Positions 46,514 to 56,879 of a stretch of 64,000 nucleotides of DNA are shown here, one piece after another. The notes beneath the pieces are model-generated. The model worked only from the letters and a program-made list of their open reading frames with translations. It searched no databases and was not told the origin of the DNA. The translations under genes were made by a program, and so were the position numbers. Every line of letters starts with the position of its first letter. The stretch's first letter is position 1. Origin of the DNA: Marsupella aquatica (Eukaryota > Marchantiophyta); the NCBI GenBank assembly GCA_973895155.1, contig OZ316893.1, positions 25,668,001-25,732,000 on the forward strand, in the 5' to 3' direction.

Positions 46514-46646
46514 AACAACACGAATTCATTCCTTGGTGTATAACATAACAAATCTCTGTCTCCCTTCGAATAACATGACTCTGTCGCCCACAATCCTAAG
46601 GGGAAAATGTTCTTCTACTAACATCCCACTGAACAAATGTCACTAT

Positions 46647-46743
46647 TTCTGATTGGTTTCAAACTCTTCATTTGATCTCGTCGATGAGAATTTGACTTCT
46701 GATTGATTTCAAACTCTTCATTTGATCTCGTCGATGAGAATTT
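46647..46743. repeat. 50-bp tandem duplication between the two U1 copies
   Basis: The unit starting TTCTGATTGGTTTCAAACTC occurs at 46647 and 46697 with one substitution. Confidence 0.93.
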
Positions 46744-46889
46744 TCGCATCTTAATCGCTACTCATCAATGCGGATATTGAAATCTTAATCGCTCTGAACC
46801 AGGAAGTGTCTTTCTGTTCCGATGAGAATTTTCACATTGTAATCGTTCCTGTACTTCGAATGGAGATTGATGCGAAGGACAGAGAGATG

Positions 46890-46990
46890 AAAATCAAGGT
46901 GGACATTTCTCGGAGGGGAAAAATGGATGTCTACATAGTATGCGCAAGCGGGGACTGGAGTTCCCATGGCCTTCACCAATGTAAACCAAT
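46890..46990 (+). pseudogene. Decayed 3' half of a second U1 snRNA gene
   Basis: This stretch follows U1 from stem-loop III to the 3' box: ACATTTCTCGG/GGGGAAAAATGG, GATGTC, then GCGCAAGCGGGGACT, GGCCTTCACCA and TGTAAAC. The Sm site is lost (CATAGTATGC) and the stem-loop IV tetraloop is changed. The 5' half is not recognisable, so it is probably a truncated tandem copy. Confidence 0.55.
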
Positions 46991-46999
46991 CTGCAATTG

Positions 47000-47415
47000 T
47001 GTTTTTCTTCTAATGAGAATTTCTGCGTTTGAATCGTTCCACCTCTCGTTTCACTTCTTGATCTGTTTTACTTAAGCTGACTGACGGTTTGTAATTCACT
47101 CCCCCGGGGTTCACTACACATGATCGACGTTGCTCGATCCCGAGAAAAGCACACGATCTCTTGTCCCGCACTGCTCTGTTTGGAACTAAAATGGTCGAAA
47201 GGTCCAACAACTAGTTCCACATCCATTGTTGATGATCTAGATTTAGCACATCAAGATTACCTGGAAGTCATTCTGCTGAGGTTTTCATTTCTTTTGAAAT
47301 AAAATCATTCATTCGAGGCACAAAAAAATTTGAGAGTTCGGTGGAGAAGAATTTCCATTTTTCTTTATTCATAAGAAAGCGAACCACATAAAGGTGTCAT
47401 AGCCCTCTCACAGAT
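47000..47415. other. Spacer between the U1 relic and the next gene
   Basis: No supported open frame or RNA motif is visible. Confidence 0.5.
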
Positions 47416-47419
47416 ACAT

Positions 47420-49408
47420 TTACAACAGCATTCTCGCTGTTACGTCCATGAGGACAGAATTGTCCTCTTCCTCAGTTTCCGTCTTTGCCTCGGCAGTGAG
47501 TCTTGAAGGTTGCCGTGTCTGCGTTCAGAGACGGATGTTGATTCCCCTGTTGACATTCTAAACAGAGAAACACCACAGCGGACAACAATGCCTCACCTTG
47601 ACCCTCATCTTTCTGTAATTCACATTAATCTCCCTACAATTGTTGCTTTGAGATGGTTGCCCATTCGTTCCAATTTTGCACAATACTGAATTGTACGTGA
47701 CTTCCAAATACTTATGGCGACTGGGACAAGACAACGGCTGAGTCCAAGAAGAGAACCAGCAAAATGCGCGTTGCAACATCAGTCATCTGTACAGAAGATG
47801 TATCTACGTGAATGACATCTCAATTGACAAAAAAGCACAATTGAATTCGTATCGAGCTGGGCAGTGCTGACCATTCAATCTCAAAATCAGGACGGAAGTA
47901 ATCCCACCTCACTATGGTGGAAATTGCTGAATACCAGCTGTTTGTCACAGTTCCATGATAGGGGTCTCGCGATCATCACCATGAATTTCGGAACACTCGT
48001 CGGAAACCCACACGATGAGAGTACTTATGATGGTACTGACAGAGAGACCTTTCGAAGACCAGCCTTTTGATACGGTTGTGGTCTTTCTCAAGAAGATAAC
48101 CTGACAGGTAAAATTCTGCTTCAAAATTGCAAGAAGTGAAATTCAATGAAAGACCTCCAGAATATTTTCTAGCGACCTTTCTTCTCTTCAGAGCAATCGT
48201 CTTCTTGTTAAGCAAATATTTTTGTGGAGAAAGGAAAAGAAGAACAAAACATGAACCACAAAAATCAGTGCGGGATTGATTAACCAAAAACCGAAATGAT
48301 CCAAAGAAGGGAAAGGCAAAAGCAATAAAAACCTGCAAGATCCGGGGTCAATTCTTGCCATGCGTCCGATGTTCTAACAAAGGAGACTACAGAATAACAA
48401 ATTTTCACCAGATCTTGCTCCTAACGCAATGCTTCTGGACCATTTCTTGTTTCCCAAATCACCCCCGTCTCCTTTTGAGCCTGCTCCAAAGCTTGTGGTT
48501 GGAAGCTCTATCTAGCTATCTCCAAACGCTTGTACGGGTGCTCCGATGGTTGTGTTTGGAGAAAAAACTGACAGATATTACATTCGGCCCAAAAACTGCG
48601 CTCCTGTGTCTCACTGCAGAAACTTGGACCCGTTTCTTAATTTAAGAGCACATTGTCTACAGTTCTTCCAGTTGTATCGGAGGCAGCTTCGTACGTGAAC
48701 TTGAAATCTTATCCATAAACTTCTTTTGATTTGGAAAGCACCTTTGAACACTGATATGATGGGAGCACAAGCTGCATCCTCGCAACATCTTGCCTCGTAC
48801 TTCCCTGCAATCAGCCTTTCCCCCTGCTCAAAGTAGCTCGAAAAGTACCGGGTATGATCTCCGAAATTGGTGCCACAAATGGAAAATTTCCGTCTATGCA
48901 CTGCTCGAAGTTCTAAGTATCAGAGATGTGACGTTCGAGACTGCTGCTGCTTTCCTCGGTGTCAGGCAGGCCTGCTCTGGAAATCTTGAGAAGGTTTATA
49001 CACCCAACAGTTTAAATTTTAGCGAACAGAATCTGCAAACTAGCGAGGCATAAGAAGCGCCACTTCAAATCCGCTCTTGATTTACGTACAAATGAAGTGG
49101 ACAAGATCCGTTTCGAGCAAAATTTGAGAGGATCTTTAAGGTGACCCTGATTTCATTCTACTGAATAATCAAGAACATTTTTTTGATCATGACCTCGCAT
49201 ATGAGGTGACCAGCACTGATATCGTCTGGAAATGTATCACTGCGGAGCCGAAAAACTCTCACGGAATAGCGCTTCTATGAAGCCTATGGAGGTTGCTCGT
49301 ACTAACTCTTCTGAAACTTTCTTGATCGAAGCAACGCCTGCAATTGGCAAATAAGGAATTGATTGAAAATACCAAGTACCTGAGGGCAGCTAAATTAATG
49401 ACCTGCAT
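47420..49408 (-). CDS. Unrecognised multi-exon gene
   Basis: Several minus-strand exon-like segments line up. One at about 49262-49345 gives VASIKKVSEELVRATSIGFI; one at about 48915-48985 gives LTPRKAAAVSNVTSLILRTS; one at about 48742-48810 gives DVARMQLVLPSYQCSK; one at about 48056-48110 gives YLLEKDHNRIKRLVFER. The terminal exon, 47420-47518, ends TETEEEDNSVLMDVTARMLL with TAA. Each is bounded by plausible AG/GT signals, but I could not join them all in phase, and the start is uncertain (ATG at 49408 with a telo-box at 49436-49443 just upstream is one candidate). The helical, charged character suggests a small structural or complex subunit; the family is unknown. Confidence 0.4.
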
Positions 49409-49435
49409 CGTTCTGGCCCTAGAATTGATGGCCCT

Positions 49436-49443
49436 AAACCCTA
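49436..49443 (+). promoter_or_regulatory. Telo-box (AAACCCTA)
   Basis: An exact AAACCCTA lies about 30 bp upstream of a candidate start codon (49408, minus). The link to that gene is inferred from position only. Confidence 0.4.
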
Positions 49444-49779
49444 GACATCTTAATCTTTTGGGTATTACCATTACTTCGGCTACTTTGATTTTGCCTGCTC
49501 TAGGAAATGGCATGTCAAGCATCTCTATGTAGACGGCAATCAGGATAGACAGACAAGAACTAAACCTTGCTGACCATCGAACACACTTGGTTGTGTACTG
49601 ATAGAGGCAAATTACGAGAGTTTTGGAATTCGCCACGGCACACGATACATCACATGACCAAAACACCTTAATGAGTGCAACTTGGATTTTGGTTTGGAAT
49701 GGCAACTCCCGTCTCGTCAAGATCAGACCTATTACGTGGCACAGGCATGAATATTCATCCATGGGGTCTTCAAAACTAT

Positions 49780-50403
49780 TTAATCACCCTGGTTAGAGCA
49801 CTTGCCGTCGCCACCTCCTGAAATATTGCCGTGATGGGCGGACATCACCTCCTGGATGGGTGGCAAGATTCTGTAATCATAGGAAGCCGTGTCTTTAGAG
49901 CTCGAGGTACCCACTGAAGAATGGGCCTGATCTGCAGCGCCTCCATTGGGTTGCGGATGAATTTTGACTGAGGACTCCTTCCTAACAGCGGCAGCCCCAC
50001 CATTCTCGGCGACTTTGAAGTGCACCAGCTTGGGCCGGCCAGGGCCAGACGGATATATGCGTCCAGCGATCTCCTGCATCCAGTCGTCCTTGACTAAATT
50101 CTCCCCCTTCCTGTTGTCTATCACACTCACTGTATACTCCTCTTCGAGCTCGTCCGACGACACAACCTCGTCAGACACAAGCTCATTACTCGACTCGCCA
50201 GTGTCAGCTCCAGTATCAATCTCGTAACCCTCAACTTCTTTGACACAGCAATCATATGGGCAAGTTCCGTCTGCTCGCAATAGAGGTTCCTTCAACCCGT
50301 CATCCTTCGTGCTGGGCTTCTTCTTTGCGTAGCACTGCTGATAAGTTTGTCTTACCACCTCCACCGATATCGCCACGGAAACCCAAAACCACATGAAATC
50401 CAT
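49780..50403 (-). CDS. Unrecognised single-exon protein with N-terminal membrane anchor, 207 aa
   Basis: ATG at 50403 opens an uninterrupted frame to the stop at 49780. Residues 3-20 (FMWFWVSVAISVEVVRQTY region) form a hydrophobic signal-anchor. A Lys-rich stretch and PLLRADGTCPYDCC follow, then an acidic segment (ESSNELVSDEVVSSDELEEE), then KDDWMQEIAGRIYPSGPGRP and a Ser/Gly-rich tail. A cytosolic or lumenal soluble domain behind one anchor is likely. No family was recognised. The opposite strand is also partly open, but without a hydrophobic or charge pattern. Single-exon structure leaves a small chance that the frame is fortuitous. Confidence 0.6.
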   Translation of the reverse strand: MDFMWFWVSVAISVEVVRQTYQQCYAKKKPSTKDDGLKEPLLRADGTCPYDCCVKEVEGYEIDTGADTGESSNELVSDEVVSSDELEEEYTVSVIDNRKGENLVKDDWMQEIAGRIYPSGPGRPKLVHFKVAENGGAAAVRKESSVKIHPQPNGGAADQAHSSVGTSSSKDTASYDYRILPPIQEVMSAHHGNISGGGDGKCSNQGD

Positions 50404-50419
50404 CAGATCTGTGCTGATA

Positions 50420-51620
50420 ACTTATGGTGATTCTATGATTCGCCTGAAGGGGTCTGGTGTACGACCGATTCCCCGGCAATATACAGAAATCCGTGGTCCT
50501 AGGATTGGATTTGGATTCTCACCCTGCGGAGTAGAAAATTCCCAAGGGAGAGTTTTATGGATATACACTCAATGCTCCACCTGTGGCATTTTACCTCGGA
50601 GTCCACTTGATGATGTTCTGCGGCGATCCCCTGTCACATAGGCTAGCTGAACCAGAAAGATTGCGATTCATCCTCTTATTTTCAATGAACCAGAAGATTC
50701 ATCCTCATATTCTCAAAGAAATTTCCCAAATCAGGAAGACAATAACTCTACCCGGATCGCAAACACGACATCCTCTGTCACCTTTCGCCTGGGTCAAAAC
50801 TGCTGTCAGGAGCAAACTCCAAAAATTGAATCTCTTGAAACATAGGGAGAGAGCGTGCGCCAAGCAGGTACAACAACGATCGCCTTCCACTCCTTCTCAA
50901 AGGAACGATTATTGAGAAAGAGTGGATGAAATCCGTTTAATAGGAGACGGCATTGCATTGTCATCGTCAGCAGCTGCAGAGAGAGGAGGAGAAGGAAAAC
51001 GTGAGAAATGGAGAGACGCTGCCCAATGTCAAAAGATCACCATAAAGCTTTCCAGAACGCGCATTCCGTGGACAACGACTCAAGATCACACTTGCCCTCA
51101 CCGCAAGTGAACACTCTGGAGCCGGAAATTTGAGCCTTTCAGCGCCCGCCTCTGCGAAAAGTCGAAATCTGATAGCAAAAGATTCCCATCCACCACTTTC
51201 AGTTGTTGCGGGATCCACCAGATTGCGAACGACTTTTCCGTGGATACTTCACACGCGCCACCACCTCACTCGGAATTGAGCATTCGCAGCAGTGAAACGA
51301 GGAGGCGTGCTGAGCTCCGTGCTGAGCTCCAATAGCTCAGCAACACCTCTATTTCTCTCAAACTTGATCTCTCCCAGCTCACGCTCTCGTCCTCCTCCCA
51401 GCTTGGATCTGCCCTACACTCCTACCTCACAAGCTCTCTCTCTCTTTCTCCAATGCTTGCATCAATCAATCCCTCACTCCCTCATCAAAGGAGCACCAAT
51501 TTTGCTTAGACAACAATCAGATCCACGTGCCAGTGACTTACAGACAGGACTCCACATCAGCTCTCCAACCACCAGCTGGATTTTAGTAATGTGTAGCTAA
51601 AGGAGTAAAGGTGGCCAGGA
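50420..51620. other. Region upstream of the 207-aa gene; no supported gene
   Basis: Promoter and 5' UTR of the minus-strand gene probably lie here. CTGAGCTCCGTGCTGAGCTC forms a short doublet near 51310. Open frames are short and unsupported. Confidence 0.45.
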
Positions 51621-51622
51621 GG

Positions 51623-51898
51623 TCAATCAAGAAGTTCATCAGAGCCCATGTTATCCACCGCCCCGTGTATCAGTGAGAGCACGAGAGTCTTATCAGCAGC
51701 TGGATTGCAGCACTTTGGAGAGCTTCTGTTTTTCCTCTTTTCTGCTTTTCCTTCAGACTTCACTTCAGAGCTCTTGTCTACTCTCGTGGACTGTAGCTTT
51801 TCTGCTTTTCCTTCAGACTTCACTTCAGAGCTCTTGTCTACTCTCGTGGACTGTCTACAGCAGAGCCTTGCCATGTCGAGGAGCAATTTTGGGGGCAT
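51623..51898 (-). CDS. Questionable 91-aa frame with in-frame repeats
   Basis: The minus-strand frame contains STRVDKSSEVKSEGKAEK twice because of a 60-bp tandem duplication. It starts MPPKLLLDMARLCC and ends GAVDNMGSDELLD. No promoter, splice partner or family supports it; the 60-bp period keeps the frame open by chance as easily as by selection. Confidence 0.2.
   Translation of the reverse strand: MPPKLLLDMARLCCRQSTRVDKSSEVKSEGKAEKLQSTRVDKSSEVKSEGKAEKRKNRSSPKCCNPAADKTLVLSLIHGAVDNMGSDELLD
51737..51854. repeat. 60-bp tandem duplication
   Basis: The unit containing TCTGCTTTTCCTTCAGACTT is repeated at 51741 and 51801, apparently identical for nearly the whole unit. Confidence 0.95.
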
Positions 51899-52329
51899 AG
51901 TCTCGAGACCACGTGCTTCCGTTTGGAAGCATGCTCGTTAATCAATTGCCTTGGACTTGGGCCCAAATCTGAAGCCCCCATCTTCTCTAGGGCATTGCAA
52001 TGTCATGATTGCACCGCTACTGTAGTTTTTTGTTTGGCACGGAATGTTTTGCATCAACATTGGGAATTTGGGATTCAATATGGCATGCAGACATGTCCAA
52101 AGCCACCAAAGACACGATCATGATTGTACTAGCCCCATGGTCAAAATAGATATGAATGCACAATAACATTTATATGCTATTTTGGTTAGTCTTTGTCTCA
52201 TCTTTATTTTTTTTGTTCATGCTCATGTCAGTTTTATCTTTATTTAGAGTCAATGTCAATTTTGTCCATCCTCATTTAAAATTTTAACTTTATTGAATCT
52301 TATTATCAGTTTTGTTTGTATTGTGAATT

Positions 52330-53230
52330 ATAATCTGAAGGCTTCACTCTAGGCCCTTGAGAGTGTAGGCTTTAGTTGGGGCTTTTATAGCAAGATTACC
52401 TGTGTAGTATGTACAAGGCTAGTAAGGGTGGCTTTACAAGAGGTTGGGGCCATTGCTTATTTTATTTCCTCCCAGATTCAATTGGATGTCTAATGAATGG
52501 AGTTACATCTATCAGAGTGCCAAAGGACCAAAAGGCCAAACTGGGAGAAAGGGTCCCAATCGCAAAGCAACCCAATAAAGGGAGGGAAGAGGGAGGGGGA
52601 AATACCCAATAAAACTAGGGGAGTTGGCTTTACAACAGGAGTTCGCTTTACAAGAACTGGGGGTGGTTTACAAGAACTGGGAGCCCTTCAGCTCGGGTGT
52701 CTACCTATCCTACATGGCCAGCACTGGGCCCAAGGGAATGGGGATGTAGAGTAGTTAATTTGTCCAGAATTTTAGACCACCAAACACCTCAAAAGGTGGT
52801 CCAGGCATTTCAAAACTTCGGCTAAAGGTGGCTTTACAGGAAGCCTAGGGCCCTTTGCTTTTGGATTTTGTGATGAGGCAAAACTGCTGCATTTGGCTTT
52901 TCTACAAGAACTCTAGGGCCCATTCAGGTATATATTATGTGTACCTGTACTACATGGCAAATAGTGGGCCCAAGTAAACTATTGATGTGGAGCGTTACAA
53001 TTTGTCTAAAATCTTAGATCAGTGGACGTTGTCCAGATAGTTCCAAACTTTGCCTCATTCATTCAAGGATTTGCATTTTTGAACTTTGGAGTCTAGCTTT
53101 CCAACAAGATGTGGCCAGCACATTTGCTTTGGTGAAAAAATGACACAAAGAGTCCAGGAAGGCTGATAAAGCCACCCTAAGTTTGCTCAAGCCTTCATGA
53201 GGTCATGGCTTGGGATATCTATGTACACTA
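52330..53230. repeat. Degenerate repeat of about 270 bp, two to three copies
   Basis: Blocks GGTGGCTTTACA, AAGAACT(G/C), a CTACATGGC-AGT-GGGCCCAAG segment, GATGTAGAG or GATGTGGAG, TTTGTC(C/T)A(G/A)AAT and TTAGA(C/T)CA recur in the same order at about 52620-52830 and 52835-53050. This is probably old transposon debris. An open frame at 53242-53520 has hydrophobic stretches but no supporting evidence. Confidence 0.6.
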
Positions 53231-53524
53231 GTGTGTAGAGTTTGGTGTCTATCAGTGTCCAGTATGCTCAGGCATTCACTATCCTTGGTCTGGCAGAGGC
53301 TGTTGGGTTTAGGACTTCTAGTCAAGTACCTCTTGGGGACCCTCCTATGGAATTTAAGCTCAGTAAGGCTTTAATTTCCTCTTATGCCATTTGGTGTCTT
53401 GGGCATTTGAGCTCTTTGGGTTTCCCCTTCTTTCTGTTGTTTTCCCCCATTATTGGGTTGTTTGCCTTTGGGATCCTTTCCTCCCAGTTAGGTGATTTTT
53501 GTTCGCTGTGCTATATATAAGAAA

Positions 53525-55305
53525 CACTATCAAATAACCGAAACACCAAGAGACAAAACCGCAAAGGCCCAAGACCCAATGAGAGGGAAAATAGAATAAG
53601 AACACTTGAGTGGTACCAAGCGGTCTAGTATGAGTCCAAGTACATAGATTGGGAATTGGGTCATCAGGTCCTAGGTCAAATTGCCCTCTCGCATTGAGTG
53701 TGTGGATTGGTCCAAGTGCTTAATAAATTTATTGCCAACTCAAAAAGTCCATACTTTAAAGATAATTGACGTTTATTATGTATACAATCAAATAATTAAA
53801 CTTAGTTTGAGAATGTATCTGAATTGACCATAACTGATTGCCATTAATTTATATATCTAAATAATTAGACAGTTTGAGAATGATTTGGGGAAGGTGTTAC
53901 CTAACTTGACCAGTTATGATTTGATGAGGATAATGTTAATAGCTAGATTGACTTCCCTTTAAACGTGCACTCACTGAGAGAATATAATGCCAAGGATTGG
54001 TGCTAGTTAAGTATAAATTAAATACATTATGTATTCTAAATTGATCGCGTGCTTTGCAAGTGAAGAAAAATTCTTAGTAGCCCTATACTAGCTCTTGACT
54101 TACTGCATTGTGCACATGACCAATTTGAACTCGGGTCCCACTGTCCAAAGTTGGCACATGGGTACTTGGTCTTATTATTCTCAATCATCTCAATATATTT
54201 ATATCAAACATCCTTCTTAGAGCATCCCCAACTCTTATTCAAAAGTCTTACGCCAAGTGGGTGCTGAAGAAACCCAGTTCCTAAAAGCTCAATAAGTCAT
54301 GTCCAACCCTTGACAGGAATATTAGAGGATTTTCAGCCCAGGGTTTTGTCTACTGGAATTGATTTGGGGAGATGATACAAGTTTGAGTCTCTTGGGTTGG
54401 TTGTTTGAATTTTTGAGATGACATACAAGTTTGAGTCTCTTGGGTTAGTTGTTTGAACTTTTGAGAATGATCCATCATTCAAGGGGTTTCTCCAATTTGC
54501 AGCCTTTTAAGTAGGAAGGGAGTGAAAGATTGACTACATGTTCTACAGGCTTAGACCATGCTAGACATTAACGACGAGAGCCAATCTCGAGGGTAATTAA
54601 TGCTAATCCGCATTGATTACCCTGTACGTGCTGCCCGTTGCCCGCTTGTGCTGGATCTAATTTTAGGTTAAATTATGCTAGACTCGTCTTTAAACACATT
54701 ATTGTGGACACCAGTGCCCTATTATAGCATGTCTGTTCTAATGCTGTCCTTTTTTAACCTATTCAGAAACTATATGAAAACTCTGTTTTGCTATAAAAAT
54801 AAATTTTATTAAGAAAATCCTTTAATATGCACTAATGGAAATGAAAATTTCTTGTAAAGTTTGAGGGGGAGAATCAAAGTGCAACTGTCTGTCTCAAACT
54901 GTGTGCGCTCATGAAGGAGGATAGGGGGGCTCAAACTGTGTGCACTCATGAAGGAGGCTCAGGCCAGGGGTGAGGGCTACTACGGGTTAAATACAACATC
55001 AAAAACATACATCTCAACTACATTGCATAGCACATTGGTAAATGTCCTGGTGGTTGGGGAGTGATCGGGGGAGTGATGGGTGAAGGGATCTATCCCTCTA
55101 CTCAATTAGTTTGAGGACCCTTTGGTTACCCGCTTGGTTATGAAAGCTTGATGCTATTCAACAAGTTGGAGCAATAAAGAGTTCCATATTGGTTGACTAT
55201 TGAGATGAGAAAGATTAAATGGAGGATGGTGAATGAAGTGGGTGTTAAGGTAGTTAGAACACTTTCAACTACCTTAACAACGTCCAAATTTATTGTCAAG
55301 AAAAA
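53525..55305. other. AT-rich gene-poor stretch with small duplications
   Basis: Tandem doublets occur at about 54365-54470 (ACAAGTTTGAGTCTCTTGGG unit) and about 54893-54962 (CTCAAACTGTGTGC(G/A)CTCAT unit). No gene was recognised. Confidence 0.6.
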
Positions 55306-55309
55306 ATAA

Positions 55310-55500
55310 GTCATTTCGCCAAAGGTGTTGTTATGTGAAAGGTGTTGTTAACAAAAAATGTTGTGTCACCAAAGATGTCATTTTGTGAAAAATGTCGTCA
55401 TGTAAACAATGTTGTTATGTAAATGAAGTCGTGTCGCCAAAGATGTGGTTCTGTGAAAAATGTCGTTAAGCAAAGGATGTCATTATGTAAAGGATCTTGG
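55310..55500. repeat. Array of about 17-19-bp diverged units
   Basis: Roughly ten successive units vary around TCGCCAAAGATGTC(G/A)TTATG and TGTGAAAAATGTCGT. A simple degenerate tandem array; no product. Confidence 0.8.
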
Positions 55501-55504
55501 GTCC

Positions 55505-56390
55505 AAGCAAGGGCCAGGCAGCAATCGGGTGCACCAGGTTGGGCCAAGGAGGGAGGGAGAGTTGCAAGGAGGGTGTCGGGCCGCCGAGGAACCCACCATC
55601 TCTGGAGTCGGGCACAGGGTTTTTAAGATGGGGGGTGGGGGGGAGTCACAGCGCCCTTGTCAGGTTGAGTGTAGCGGTCCACCCTAACATCAAATGTTAG
55701 CCCATGGAATAAAGTTGCAAGATGAGTCCTTTTGTCAAAGAAACTTTCTTTTGCTAAAATAATGAACATTATTTTGTGAGAACTCCATTTTGTTAAAATT
55801 GTCTTTCCCTTGATGTAATTGTGGAACTAAATTTTTCAAACTGAGTGAAGTTTCAAAGACAAAGAGTTGAGGTATAAGCTTACATGGTCTGATAACAGTC
55901 CCAAAACATTTTGATTTGAATAAGATTCATAAGCCCCATGAGATCTGTAAAACATGTGTTCTGACTAGATGGCATGATTTAGAATAAATTGCTTGACTTT
56001 CATATGAAGAGAATTTTGAGAGCCATCTGAGCTTGTGACTCACAAAAGCTGGCACAAAAGGTGCAATTAGGGTAAGACATTAATGAGCTAGTGAGGACTC
56101 TAGACAAGCATTAGCTCCTTCCCTGTGTAACCATCCACATACACAAATATAGTGTGACCTAGGAAAACAAAGGGAGTCATTGATAGGTTCTCTGCACTTG
56201 TATCATTCCCATTCACATATCTCCACCCATACCCTACACATGTTCCACTGAGTCCTTTTGGCAGCACATAGATAAGCAAGGTCCGACCTCATCCCATTGC
56301 AGGCACAATTATTCATTTAGGATGGGCAGATATTTGCCAGCTGCTTCATTTGGCCAATTCCGGAGCCCACGACTGCTGGCTTGTAGAGAA
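55505..56390. other. Spacer without a recognised gene
   Basis: GC-rich start (55505-55690), then AT-rich sequence; no supported open frame, RNA or element border. Confidence 0.5.
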
Positions 56391-56399
56391 CATTGGCAG

Positions 56400-56875
56400 G
56401 GTAAACAACCATAGCAAGGCATGGTGGAAATTTTTATTTTTATTTTTATTGTTTTTTTCATGGTGGAAATTTTTGCACTATCTATTTCCAAGTATTATTC
56501 TGATGTTTATCACGATACCTTTGTTTGCCCTTGTTGATTCAATGGAAGAGAAAATTGGCAGGGCACACTACTTTGGTGATAGCAAAGCATGGTGGAAATT
56601 TTTACCTATCTATTTTCCCAAGTATTCTTCTGATGTTTGTTGCAATACCTTTGTTTGCCATTCTTTATTCAATGGATGAGGTAATAAATCCAGCTATTAC
56701 TATTAAAGCTATTGGACATCAATGGTATTGGACCTATAATTATATGGACTACAACAGTTCTGATACAGGTACAATCACTAACTTTTGACAGTTATCTTAT
56801 TCCAGAGAATGATCTAGAACTGAGTCAATTAAGTTTACAAGAAGTGGACAATAGGCTTTATTATTTTGATGGCAG
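56400..56875 (+). pseudogene. cox2: Mitochondrial cox2 fragment in the nucleus (NUMT), duplicated and frameshifted
   Basis: cox2 encodes subunit II of cytochrome c oxidase. The region at 56583-56870 matches its membrane and following part: [39 protein letters not shown], then [20 protein letters not shown] and EVDNR. The frame shifts near 56760. A second copy of the start (GTGGAAATTTTTGCACTATC through the CAATGGAAGAG equivalent of YSMDE) lies at about 56459-56551, and the junction AGCAA(A/G)GCATGGTGGAAATT is present more than once. The N-terminus and the copper-binding C-terminus are absent. It cannot encode a working subunit. Confidence 0.92.
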
Positions 56876-56879
56876 GCTC

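Noticed and set aside
53242-53520. 92-codon hydrophobic open frame
   Set aside because: Lies in repeat-rich sequence, no family resemblance, and no flanking gene signals.
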